33,915 nt of DNA from an uncultured Clostridia bacterium (GTDB lineage Bacteria; Bacillota; Clostridia; UBA1381). Position numbers and translations under genes: made by a program. The stretch covers positions 1 through 33,915 of the forward strand of contig CAJUFV010000242.1 in assembly GCA_910585795.1 (NCBI GenBank), written 5' to 3'. Positions within the stretch are counted from its first letter, which is position 1. Every line of letters begins with the position of its first letter. The notes below the pieces were generated by a model, which searched no databases, was not told where the DNA came from, and saw nothing but the letters and a program-made list of their open reading frames with translations. Below are positions 23,501-31,333 of this stretch, piece after piece.

Positions 23501-25605
23501 AGATTACATTACCTATGTCAAATACCGATATTACAGACAATAACGGTAACGCAGATGTCGGAGAAATTAAGGACGATAAAATCTATGATTATACCGTTGT
23601 TGTATCAGACGAACAGGGCTTTATTGAAAATGCCCTTATAACTCTTGTTTCAGATGATAACGCTATACTTGTGTGTTTGCCTGATGGAAAAGTAATTGAT
23701 TATTATAACCGTACTACAATTAAGGTAACAAAGGCAGACGGAACACCTGTTCCCGATTGGAAAGTAACAGCCTACAACAAGGACGGAAGCGGTATTCGTA
23801 CAGAGATTACGGACGAAAACGGAATTGTTATAGTACCGCCTTTGAGTGAAGCGCCTATATCAAAGCCGACACCTACTCCCGACCCTGACACAGAAGCTAC
23901 ACCGTTACCGGGAGTAACGCCTACACCGACACCGAGCGACAAACCTGATGAAACAGCAAAGCCGACGGAAACACCGAGTGGAACAGAAACACCTACGCCG
24001 ACAGACAAGCCGACGGAAACGGAAAAACCAACAGAGCCGACACCCACACCCAATATGGGAGATGGCGCGGTAGTACAGAATAAGAATTATAAGTACAGAG
24101 TATTCGTATGGGATAATGACGGAGTAATCACCGAATTTGGACTTGTAAAGCTGCTTGAAAACGGTAATCTTGAAATAGAATTACCTACAAACAAGACGCT
24201 CAATCCCGAAAACAAGGTTAATGTTAAGGTTGTAAATGCTGATAATGATACAGCGATTAAGGGTGTCACCGTAACCGTAACAGACGCGTCAAAGAATACC
24301 GCTTCGGATATTACGAACAGTAAGGGTATCGCGGTTGTGCCTTCTTCTGATACAGATATTACAGACCAAAACGGCTATGCACAGGTAATCGAGGACGGTA
24401 AAATTTATAACGTCATTGTAGAGGATACAAAAGTCAAGATTAAAAATGCAGTTGTAAAAATAAAGGACGGTAAAATCAGCGTTACACTTCCCGATGGACA
24501 AATTCTTGACACATCAAATCAGACCACTGTAACTGTAACGGACAAAGAAGCAAAAGCCGTAAAGGATATGAGCGTAACCGTAACAGACAAGAACGCAAAG
24601 ACCGCAACAAAGGATACTGATGCAAACGGTAAAATAACCGTACCCGTCAAGACCACAACAAGCGGCGGCGGTTCTTCTTCAGGAGGAAGCGGCGGCGGTG
24701 GCGGCGGATATGTCAAGCCTTCATATACTGTAAAGGTTGTTGACAAAGACGGAAAGACCGTAAACGTCAATAAGGCAGTCAAGGACGACAAAATTACTTT
24801 GACGCTGCCAAAAGATAAAACGCTTGACGATAATTATTACACAATTATCGTAACTGATAATAAGGGCAAAATTGCACCGAACATTGATGTTACGCTCAAA
24901 GACAAGGATAATTCCGTAAATGGTAAAACGGACGCAAACGGTCAGGTTATTATGCCGCTGTCAGAGCATAAGGCATATATTGTAGGCTATCCCGATGGAA
25001 CATTCCTTCCTGATGGGGATATGTCAAGAGCAGAAGCGGCAGCTATATTTGCAAGACTTATCGCAGATGAAAAAGGCGAAACAATAAGCGGTAAATCATC
25101 ATTTACTGATATTGACAAAAACTGTTGGTATGCGGACTATATCGGCTATCTTGCAAAATACAAGGTGATTGAGGGATACAATGATAACACATTCAAGCCT
25201 GATTCGCCTGTTACAAGAGCAGAATTTGTCGCGATGTCGGTACGCTATTATTCACTGTTCAACGAGGTTAAAAAAGGCGGCTACACAGTAAAATATACCG
25301 ATGTCAACAAAAAGTATTGGGCGTATGATGATATTGCATACGCTAAAAATATCGGTTGGCTCAACGGATATGTTGACGGAACATTCAAGGGCGATAACAA
25401 TATTACACGCGCCGAAGTCGTAACAGTTGTAAATCACGCAACAGGCAGAACAGCGGATAAGGACTACATCAATAAGAACGTGTCAACTCTTAACAAGTTT
25501 ACCGACCTCAAAAACAATTCTCATTGGGCGTATTATGAAATTATGGAAGCAGCAAACACTCACAAAGCTACTTCCTCCGTTAACGCTGAAAAGTGGGTAA
25601 AATAA
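20560..25605 (+). CDS. Giant S-layer-anchored repeat protein
   Basis: A 1681-residue secreted protein. Residues 1-33 are a signal peptide (KRIL, then a hydrophobic core, SVSFAA). After a unique N-terminal domain with CxxC pairs, about twelve Cys/His repeats cover residues 337-785. Ig-like or CnaB-like repeats of the type TVTVTDKNAKTATKDTDANG follow, interrupted by a Pro/Thr linker (about 1103-1165) and a Gly/Ser stretch (about 1367-1384). Three SLH motifs at the end (about 1470-1681; MSRAEAA, VTRAEFV, ITRAEVV) should bind secondary cell-wall polymer. ATG 20560 with GGAGG eight bases upstream is chosen over ATG 20545. The position between mobilisation and transfer genes is where other elements keep adhesins such as PrgB; cell contact is inferred. 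Confidence 0.85.
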   Translation: MNIKFKNRLKRILSSVMAAGMAMSLIPSVSFAAQSNEYVDPADVWIEANGRTSEFDINATVTTGTMFCPVCDMPTSNISYRVPEYTRTGETALNRGVYYSDGTCMDGKSKGNLDDGIPGVDAFYTGSHWTKSVCQNCGTINSVDGINAYSCGKDVYSLNPCDSNFFLDFDSTEYTPYSSTKHKTSLKRGKYCQFCKGTRETAAIDYENHNFDEMIDGELGNQRFHITADCEDCGYKKNEYAAAKSVVQSYYGKVDGKAHTVTVSDLSESGVHTSIRYGTEANKCNKTSAPNYTDEGYYPVYYEIDYSYGGESMTENGVSYVWLLSDTTSSNTNSIHTHNFRYLETVRPTCTELGYDRFQCSECGALQKTNYTPSTGHDYNTVVIREPSCQQGGLELHACKSCGSYYTENTSMTDHRYQTNTVASTCTVNGYTEHICIDCGYKYITDLTPLAKHDYRPTVTASTCKTKGFTTYKCRNCDDTYVSDYTEPRGHKWDEGHTVTNSTCESEGVMEYDCKHCDEKMIKAVSATGHTLGEAATCTESQTCESCGAILELPTGHTYSETVTEPTCTAMGYTTYNCDNCDHSYVGDYKDKIAHKYSADITAPTCTAMGYTTFTCEDCGDSYISDYTDKAPHNYNAVVTAPTCTTMGYTTYTCADCSDSYVSNYTNVLPHNYNKQTIEPTCTSQGYTIYTCPDCGKEYIGDEQEPIEHHYNAIVTAPTCTELGYTIYTCTDCGEAHKLDYIEATGHKLSDWIVDEAATIEHSGEKHIECTVCGTIINTAEIPKLPNNDNSDEDGHSKVGDYNILITDKDSKPIFNSEISIDTNDNLTIKLHDGRLLSAEDITTITVTYTETQEPATDINIFIADSANNAATGKTDANGQLAVPNTNSSTGSTNGTVADDDKTYVVIATDKNGELIPNCDVVVGDNYSIDVKLPTDTAFNKDNRVTITVVTEKGEAVSGLRVQVIGDTDHIENGYTNIKGQITLPMSNTDITDNNGNADVGEIKDDKIYDYTVVVSDEQGFIENALITLVSDDNAILVCLPDGKVIDYYNRTTIKVTKADGTPVPDWKVTAYNKDGSGIRTEITDENGIVIVPPLSEAPISKPTPTPDPDTEATPLPGVTPTPTPSDKPDETAKPTETPSGTETPTPTDKPTETEKPTEPTPTPNMGDGAVVQNKNYKYRVFVWDNDGVITEFGLVKLLENGNLEIELPTNKTLNPENKVNVKVVNADNDTAIKGVTVTVTDASKNTASDITNSKGIAVVPSSDTDITDQNGYAQVIEDGKIYNVIVEDTKVKIKNAVVKIKDGKISVTLPDGQILDTSNQTTVTVTDKEAKAVKDMSVTVTDKNAKTATKDTDANGKITVPVKTTTSGGGSSSGGSGGGGGGYVKPSYTVKVVDKDGKTVNVNKAVKDDKITLTLPKDKTLDDNYYTIIVTDNKGKIAPNIDVTLKDKDNSVNGKTDANGQVIMPLSEHKAYIVGYPDGTFLPDGDMSRAEAAAIFARLIADEKGETISGKSSFTDIDKNCWYADYIGYLAKYKVIEGYNDNTFKPDSPVTRAEFVAMSVRYYSLFNEVKKGGYTVKYTDVNKKYWAYDDIAYAKNIGWLNGYVDGTFKGDNNITRAEVVTVVNHATGRTADKDYINKNVSTLNKFTDLKNNSHWAYYEIMEAANTHKATSSVNAEKWVK
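21571..22915 (+). repeat. About twelve Cys/His repeats within the giant surface protein
   Basis: Units of about 35 residues share H-x-Y-x4-V-x-x-P-T-C-T-x-x-G-Y-T-x-Y-x-C-x-x-C-G-x-x-Y. Each has one His and three Cys in fixed places, except a short sixth unit. The bases are repetitive too; PTCTxxGYTTYTC units are close to identical in the middle of the array, a sign of recent copying. Confidence 0.9.
24985..25605 (+). repeat. SLH module, copy 1 (direct repeat of 28162-28782)
   Basis: The last 621 bases align without gaps to the last 621 bases of the third small surface gene. Identity is very high toward the end (for example from GGATAAGGACTACATC onward for more than 80 bases), which suggests recent duplication or gene conversion. 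Confidence 0.85.
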
Positions 25606-25628
25606 TTCTTTGAAAGGAGTGTATTTTT

Positions 25629-26825
25629 ATGAAAAAGCATAGGTATATATGCTTACTCGTTTCTTTTATAATGATTATATTATGTAGTCAAACAGCATTT
25701 GCGGCATTTAAGAATACAGAACTTATCAGCGGAGGTATTCAATATTTTTACTATCCCGAAACAAAGAGTATGGAAATATATCAAACACGCAGCGGACACG
25801 GCGAAACATATTTATATGCGGAGTCACCGTTTAAGGATTGCGGTGTAGAAACGGCAACTATCGGAGATGGTGTGCTGAAAATAGGACATAATCTGTTCCG
25901 TGATTGCAAGACATTAAAGAGTGTTACGATTGGCGATGATACCACATATCTCAATCAAACTGTTTTCAAAGGCTGTACGGCGCTTAAAGATGTTACGCTC
26001 GGAAATGGCTTGACAGAGTGTGTGTATGGTACTTTTCAGGGGTGCCGTTCATTGACAAGTATTTCTTTGCCTGACAGCCTTATCAAAATGGGAAGTTATG
26101 ATTTGGCAGATTGCACATCATTAAAAACCGTGAAGCTACCAAAAAATCTTACCATCATTCCTCACGGACTTTGCGAAAATGATACATATTTGACCAAAGT
26201 AACATTTCCCGAAAAGTTGGAGGTTATAAAAAATCAAGCATTTTACCACTGTTCAAAGCTAACGGGTGATATAGTATTACCGAGTACACTAAAAGAAATA
26301 AACTCGTTAGCGTTTAGGGATTGTACGTCGCTAAAAAGTATCACACTTCCTAATAGTGTTGAAACGGTCAGTCAGAATGCCTTTAAGGGTATTACTGATA
26401 GGATATACTTGGACTGCTTATCGGGATATAGAGTTATGGACGACACCTCATATAGCAATGCGGGAAATCCGAAGTATCTTAAAGAGATGAAAATCGCAGA
26501 GATTGACGATATAAATTACACAGGCGGCACGGTTGAGCCGAAAATATCTATTAGCATAGTAAATCAAATGAACGGTAAAACGGTTAAGCAGCTTACGGAG
26601 GATAAAGATTATACCGTAACATATTTGAACAATGATAAGGCGGGAACAGCTACGGCGGATATAACATATATAGGCGATTATGCTGATTACGCCGGAGATG
26701 TCAATTCGATTGATTTTGAACTATTAGGGAAGTCGGTTGAACGATTGACTATCAATCCTATTCCCGACCAAGTTTATACAGGCAAACTAATTACACCAAT
26801 ACCCGATATTTGGGATTTGAATTAA
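25629..26825 (+). CDS. Secreted BspA-type leucine-rich-repeat protein
   Basis: A 398-residue protein. Residues 1-26 are a signal peptide ending FAA. About nine LRR_5 (BspA/TpLRR) repeats follow to residue 250, in the form C-x-x-L-x-x-V-x-L-x-x-x-L-x-x-I (CTALKDVTLGNGL, CRSLTSISLPDSL). The C-terminal part is one beta-rich repeat (INYTGGTVEPKIS, DKDYTVTYLNN) and then a lone first strand of another (IPDQVYTGKLITP) before the stop. It lacks an SLH anchor or sortase motif of its own, so it is secreted or held by a partner. AAAGGAG precedes the ATG. It is spaced closely with its neighbours and shares their repeat type, so the three genes probably act together. BspA proteins often bind host matrix or other cells. 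Confidence 0.85.
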   Translation: MKKHRYICLLVSFIMIILCSQTAFAAFKNTELISGGIQYFYYPETKSMEIYQTRSGHGETYLYAESPFKDCGVETATIGDGVLKIGHNLFRDCKTLKSVTIGDDTTYLNQTVFKGCTALKDVTLGNGLTECVYGTFQGCRSLTSISLPDSLIKMGSYDLADCTSLKTVKLPKNLTIIPHGLCENDTYLTKVTFPEKLEVIKNQAFYHCSKLTGDIVLPSTLKEINSLAFRDCTSLKSITLPNSVETVSQNAFKGITDRIYLDCLSGYRVMDDTSYSNAGNPKYLKEMKIAEIDDINYTGGTVEPKISISIVNQMNGKTVKQLTEDKDYTVTYLNNDKAGTATADITYIGDYADYAGDVNSIDFELLGKSVERLTINPIPDQVYTGKLITPIPDIWDLN

Positions 26826-26855
26826 ATAAATATAAAACAAAGGAGATTTTTAATT

Positions 26856-27752
26856 ATGAACAGAAAAATAACAAAACTTATCACGGCGGCTTTATCCGCA
26901 GCAATCACTTTTTCGTCAGCAATGACATTCATCGTATTCGCAGAGCCGAATAATACAGAAACTACACAGGCAAATGACGCTGTACTCTATACAGGTGAAG
27001 AAGTAACACCACCCGTCAGCATATCCGACGAGGGCGTACAGCTTCAGAACGGTGTTGACTATGACCTTACATATGAAAACAATGTAAATGTCGGCACAGC
27101 AACGGTTATTGTAACCTTTAAGGGAAATTACAGCGGTGAAAGACGTGTAAATTTCAATATTACTGAAAGAAATCTGACAAATAATGATGTAACATTATCA
27201 GAAATAGACAAGCAAATTTACACAGGTGCGGCGATTGAGCCAAAGCCTACAATTACGATTGGCGATATTATACTTGTTGAGAATACAGATTATACTCTCA
27301 GTTATACAAATAATATCGGCATCGGTACGGCAACTATTGACGTAACATTTATCGGGAATTATGCAGGAAGCGTAAATACTGCTTTTGAAATTATCCCGAA
27401 CGAATTTTCCGATGCGGATATAGAAAGCGGTGCGCTTACAGTTACGGGGATTGAAGCACAGACATATACGGGCAGAGCAATCACACCCGAACCGTCAATT
27501 AAATTCGGCGATGTTACTCTTGTGAAGGATAAGGATTACACCTTGTCATATGCAAATAATATCAATGTCGGCACGGCAACTGTCACAGTAAACTTCAAAG
27601 ACGCATACAAGGGCAGTGTAAATATAAACTTTAATATTTTACCGAAATCGGCAGCAGACGAAAGCTACATTACAATCAATGCCATTCCCGACCAAACATA
27701 CACAGGCAATCCAATTACTCCCGAAGTGATTATAATTGACATCAGCAAATAA
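26856..27752 (+). CDS. Secreted beta-repeat protein
   Basis: A 298-residue protein. A signal peptide covers residues 1-31 (ending IVFAEPN). Three repeats of about 80 residues follow, each with YTGxxITPxxSI, then DYTLSYxNNxNVGTATVxVxF and NYxGSVxxxFxI. After these a fourth begins (AIPDQTYTGNPITPEV) but ends at the stop after only its first strand. The same repeats are in the genes before and after. No anchor is visible. AAAGGAG precedes the ATG. I do not know a named function for this repeat; it is common in Clostridial surface proteins of the BspA kind. Confidence 0.8.
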   Translation: MNRKITKLITAALSAAITFSSAMTFIVFAEPNNTETTQANDAVLYTGEEVTPPVSISDEGVQLQNGVDYDLTYENNVNVGTATVIVTFKGNYSGERRVNFNITERNLTNNDVTLSEIDKQIYTGAAIEPKPTITIGDIILVENTDYTLSYTNNIGIGTATIDVTFIGNYAGSVNTAFEIIPNEFSDADIESGALTVTGIEAQTYTGRAITPEPSIKFGDVTLVKDKDYTLSYANNINVGTATVTVNFKDAYKGSVNINFNILPKSAADESYITINAIPDQTYTGNPITPEVIIIDISK

Positions 27753-27780
27753 AATTATTTACTATAAGGAGGATAAAATC

Positions 27781-28782
27781 GTGGCAAAGAAAATTTTATT
27801 GCTTATCCTTTTCGTGTTTGTGCTTACGGGGTTTTCAACATTCGCTTATGCCGAAGCTGCTGACAGCGGTGAGGACATCACAATTAAGTCTGATGATAAA
27901 GTCCTTGTAAAAGATGTAGATTATACACTTGAATATAAAGACAACATTAAACAGGGTACGGCAACGGTAATTATAAACTTTATTGGTAACTATTCGGGAC
28001 AAACCGAGCAGAATTTCAATATTGTCCGTAAAGGCACTAACAGCGGCGGAAATTCTTACGGCGGTGCAACCGTGAGTAATAAAGATAACATCATTTATAC
28101 AAGTGATATTTTATCTGATATTACAGAACTAAATGCGGTTGAACATCACGCATACATAAACGGATACGAGGACAAAACATTTAAGCCGGACGGAAATATG
28201 AGCCGTGCTGAAGCTGCGGCGATATTTGCAAGACTTATCGCAGAAGCAAAAGGCGAAAAGATAAGCGGTAAATCATCATTTACGGATATTGACAAAAACG
28301 GTTGGTATGCGGATTATATCGGCTATCTTGCAAAATATCATATCATTGAGGGATATGAGAACAAAACATTCAGACCCGACAACAGCGTTACAAGAGCCGA
28401 GTTTGTGGCTATGGCAGTGAGATATTATTCACTGTTTAACGAGGTTAAGAAAGGCGGCTACACCGTAAAATATACTGATGTCAACAGAAAGTATTGGGCG
28501 TATGACGATATTGCATACGCTAAAAATATCGGCTGGCTTAACGGTTATAGTGATGGCTCATTCCGCGGTGATAATAAGATTACACGCGCGGAGTTTGTAA
28601 CCGTAGTAAATCACGCAACACTCAGAACAGCGGATAAGGACTACATCAATAAGAACGTGTCAACTCTTAACAAGTTTACAGACCTCAAAAACAATTCTCA
28701 TTGGGCGTATTATGAAATTCTTGAAGCAAGCAATACGCATAAGACCGTTGACGGCAAGAGCGGCGAAACTTGGGTAAAATAA
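27781..28782 (+). CDS. SLH-anchored surface protein with partial beta repeat
   Basis: A 333-residue protein. GTG 27781 (AAGGAGG nine bases upstream) gives a clean signal peptide (KKILLLILFVFVLTGF to AYAEA). The mature part begins directly with ITIKSDDKVLVKDVDYTLEY, the repeat of the preceding genes but without its first strand. After a Gly/Ser linker, residues 115-333 are three SLH motifs (MSRAEAA, VTRAEFV, ITRAEFV) almost the same as in the giant protein. It could act as the wall anchor for the two anchorless neighbours. The alternative start at 27736 lies in the previous gene and lacks a ribosome site. Confidence 0.85.
   Translation: MAKKILLLILFVFVLTGFSTFAYAEAADSGEDITIKSDDKVLVKDVDYTLEYKDNIKQGTATVIINFIGNYSGQTEQNFNIVRKGTNSGGNSYGGATVSNKDNIIYTSDILSDITELNAVEHHAYINGYEDKTFKPDGNMSRAEAAAIFARLIAEAKGEKISGKSSFTDIDKNGWYADYIGYLAKYHIIEGYENKTFRPDNSVTRAEFVAMAVRYYSLFNEVKKGGYTVKYTDVNRKYWAYDDIAYAKNIGWLNGYSDGSFRGDNKITRAEFVTVVNHATLRTADKDYINKNVSTLNKFTDLKNNSHWAYYEILEASNTHKTVDGKSGETWVK
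28162..28782 (+). repeat. SLH module, copy 2
   Basis: Gap-free match to 24985-25605 (offset 3177). Differences are mostly synonymous by eye, except in the first SLH motif and in the last dozen codons. Confidence 0.85.
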
Positions 28783-28808
28783 TTTTCTTCAACTCTACGG
28801 AGCGTTTG

Positions 28809-28837
28809 TTGATGTTTTATATTAGTTATGTTACAAT
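28809..28837 (+). promoter_or_regulatory. Promoter of the HTH/superoxide-reductase-like gene
   Basis: TTGATG (28809-28814) and TACAAT (28832-28837) with 17 bases between. The 21 bases at 28793-28813 repeat, with one change, those at the promoter of the truncated paralogue (1251-1271, minus), pointing to a common operator. Confidence 0.75.
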
Positions 28838-28861
28838 ATAGCTATTCAAGGAGGTAGCACA

Positions 28862-29446
28862 ATGGATTGTAATAAAACAGGAGCATTAATTGCAAGGCTA
28901 AGGAAAGATAAAAAAATTACGCAAAAACAGCTTGCGGATAAATTAAACATATCAGACAGAACGGTATCAAAATGGGAGCGTGGGGGTGGTATTCCCGATG
29001 TTTCGTTATTATCGGATATTGCCGATATATTTGATATTACTATTGAAGCGTTGCTTAACGGAGAAATTTCATCAAACGATTTTATTGGAGGAAATATGAA
29101 AAAATCAAAATATTATGTATGTAAAACGTGTGGAAATATCGTAATTAGTACAGGTGATGTATCTGTGTTATGCTGTGATAAGAAAATGACAGAGGAAATA
29201 CCACAAAAAGCTATGGACAGTGATAAACTTTGCGTTGAAGAAGTAGAAAACGATTGGTATATTACAAGTAATCATTCAATGATAAAAGACCATTATATAT
29301 CATTTGTAGCATTTGCAACAGGCTCAAAATTACAGATTGTAAAACAATATCCTGAATGGGATTTGCAGGTGCGGCTTCAAAAACGTGAACACGGCACATT
29401 ACTTTGGTATTGTACGAAACACGGATTGTTTTATCAATACCTGTAA
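28862..29446 (+). CDS. HTH regulator fused to a superoxide-reductase-like domain
   Basis: A 194-residue two-part protein. Residues 1-72 are an XRE helix-turn-helix (KITQKQLADKLNISDRTVSK, then WERG). Residues 79-194 resemble desulfoferrodoxin. They hold a rubredoxin-like CKTCG...CC pair, then NHSMIKDHYISFVAF and WYCTKHGLF, which keep the His, His, Cys and His of the superoxide-reductase iron site. It could sense or remove superoxide and regulate genes accordingly; this is inferred. At the domain junction an internal GGAGG and ATG (29087-29098) might allow the second domain to be made alone. AAGGAGG precedes the start. Its paralogue at 926-1201 was interrupted by IS110 at this same junction. 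It has its own promoter and a terminator after it. Confidence 0.85.
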   Translation: MDCNKTGALIARLRKDKKITQKQLADKLNISDRTVSKWERGGGIPDVSLLSDIADIFDITIEALLNGEISSNDFIGGNMKKSKYYVCKTCGNIVISTGDVSVLCCDKKMTEEIPQKAMDSDKLCVEEVENDWYITSNHSMIKDHYISFVAFATGSKLQIVKQYPEWDLQVRLQKREHGTLLWYCTKHGLFYQYL

Positions 29447-29465
29447 TACAGTATAATTAAGCGAT

Positions 29466-29498
29466 AAGCGGTTGTTATATAAAAACAGCCGCTTTTCT
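29466..29498 (+). terminator. Terminator after the HTH fusion gene
   Basis: AAGCGGTTGTT (29466-29476) pairs with AACAGCCGCTT (29484-29494), one G-T pair, followed by TTTTC. It precedes the transfer operon. Confidence 0.85.
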
Positions 29499-29519
29499 TG
29501 TTTCAAGGAGTTGATTTTA

Positions 29520-29558
29520 ATGCAAATTTCAAGACGAAAGTTGTGTGATAGCAGTTGA
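29520..29558 (+). CDS. Possible 12-residue leader peptide coupled to virD4
   Basis: AAGGAG (29505-29510) precedes ATG 29520, which encodes MQISRRKLCDSS and stops at TGA 29556-29558. The stop overlaps the TTG (29555) that opens virD4. As virD4 has no ribosome site of its own, the peptide may serve to deliver ribosomes to it. Confidence 0.4.
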   Translation: MQISRRKLCDSS

Positions 29559-30181
29559 ACAGACAGGACAGCAGAAAGAATATGATAATTATGTTTTTAT
29601 TGCTTATTCCTGTTGTGATATGGCTTGCGTTAAAGGTGGCTATGTGTTACAGTACGGAATTGAAACTGTTTGATATGCTTCCGCTTTTAACTGCAAGCCT
29701 TAATCAACCGTTATATTTACATCTAAATGAATATAGCCTAAAAGCTGTATTCATTTTTTTGTTTATATATGCCTGTTTTGTGGGTATATATTTTACATCA
29801 AGCGAAAACCGCAGACCGGGAGAAGAACACGGCTCGGCAAAATGGGGTAATGTTCAGAGCATTGCAAGAAAATATACGGATAGAAAGCACAGGTTGAAAA
29901 ATCTCATATTGTCGCAGAGCTTGGCGTTAAGCCTAAATGCGAAAAGTCATAGACGAAATCTGAACGTGCTTATAGTCGGCGGCAGCGGCGCAGGAAAAAC
30001 GCGCTTTTACGCAAAGCCGAACATTATGCAGTGCAATACCTCATTCGTTATAGCTGACCCAAAAGGCGAAATGCTAAGAGCAACAGCGCCATTGTTATTA
30101 CAGCGCGGATATGATGTTAAGGTATTCAATCTTATCAATCCATCGGACTCGGACGGATACAATCCGTTTGTATATATCTGA
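29555..30181 (+). pseudogene. VirD4/TraG coupling protein, N-terminal part (in-frame TGA)
   Basis: The first 208 residues of a type IV coupling protein of the Tn1549/CTn kind. Two membrane helices (about 10-30 and 63-80) lead to EEHGSAKWG, Walker A GGSGAGKTR near residue 146, ADPKGE, and YNPFVYI just before the TGA at 30179-30181. Family members have Arg at this place (YNPFxYIR), so the stop is best explained by CGA changing to TGA. The frame continues without shift in the next feature. A coupling protein moves the relaxosome to the channel; this fragment holds membrane helices and Walker A but not Walker B. The TTG start overlaps a leader peptide stop; ATG 29583 is another option. Confidence 0.85.
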
Positions 30182-30193
30182 ACTGATGAAGAT

Positions 30194-31333
30194 GTGGTAA
30201 AGCTAATATCAAACCTGATACAGAACACCACACCGAAGAACGCGCAGCAGTCAGACCCGTTTTGGGAAAAGAGCGAAATTGCGCTTGATACTGCCTTAAT
30301 GCTGTATCTTCTGCACGAAGCGCCGCCCGAAGAACAGAATTTTGAAACAATGATGTTCCTGATTGAAAATGCGTCTGCTATGGAGGAGGACGAGATGTTT
30401 CAATCCCCTGTTGATGTACTGTTTGAAGCACTTGAAGAAAAATACCCTGAACATATTGCGGTAAAACAGTGGAAAATATTTAAGCAAGCGTCAGGAAAAA
30501 CAGCGAAGTCGATACTTATTTCCGCAGCGGTACGGCTTGCAGCGTTTAACTTACCTGAAATCGCAAAGATGACCTCATATGATAATCTTGATATAGGCAG
30601 TCTTGGCGAAAAGAAAAAAGCTGTCTTTTGTGTAATACCCGATAATGATAATTCCTTTAATTATTTAGTCGGTATGCTATACACGCAGGCATTTCAAGAA
30701 TTGTATTACAGAGCAGACCATAAACACGGCGGAGAGTTGCCTATTCCCGTACATTTTGTAATGGACGAGTTCGCAAATGTGGCGTTGCCCGACAACTTTG
30801 AACGGGTACTTGCTACTATGCGCTCGCGCCGAATTTCTGTATCAATAATCATTCAGAATATGGCGCAGTTAATGGCTTTATTCAAGGATAGTTGGGAAAG
30901 TGTCGTAGGAAATTGCGACACTTTTTTGTATCTCGGCGGTAATGAGCAGAGTACGCACGAATACATTTCAAAAATGCTTGGTAAGGAAACAATCGACACA
31001 CGGACGCGCGGAGTTACAAAAGGACGGAACGGCAGCAGCAATACAAATTATCAGAACGCAGGGCGTGAGTTATTAACATTAGACGAGGTGCGTCTATTGG
31101 ATAACTCAAACGCCCTTATTTTTATTCGCGGCGAAAAGCCGATAATGGATAAGAAGTTTGACATACTATCCCACCCGAACATTAAGCTGACGGAGGACGG
31201 AGGTGCTAAACCGTATCAACACAGCAAAGACAATAAATATCTGATAGACGATATTAGCATATCGGATATTAACAACTTAAAGTATATAGAATTGGAGGAC
31301 TCAGTAAATGAAGAAATTTCAGAACATAAATAA
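30194..31333 (+). pseudogene. VirD4/TraG coupling protein, C-terminal part
   Basis: This is the same frame as the preceding piece (639 bases, 213 codons from its start). It has KLISNLIQNTTP, ASGKTAKSILISAAVRLAAF, Walker B VHFVMDEFAN, SRRISVSIIIQNMAQL, and VVGNCDTFLYLGGNEQSTHEYI, all typical. If the TGA were read through, the protein would have about 592 residues, the usual length. A GTG at 30194 could in principle restart translation, but no ribosome site is near. Without Walker A this part cannot hydrolyse ATP alone. It overlaps the Maff2 gene by 26 bases. Apart from the single stop the gene shows no decay, so the change is recent or a sequence error. Confidence 0.85.

Noticed and set aside
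23772..24053. Minus-strand frame of 93 codons rich in Val, Gly and Ser
   Set aside because: It is the mirror of the Pro/Thr linker of the giant surface protein; no start site or homology.
30179..30181. TGA in virD4 as recoding (selenocysteine or altered code)
   Set aside because: The place is an Arg in the family and not Cys or Trp, no obvious selenocysteine stem-loop follows, and TGA ends many other genes here. A nonsense change or read error is simpler.
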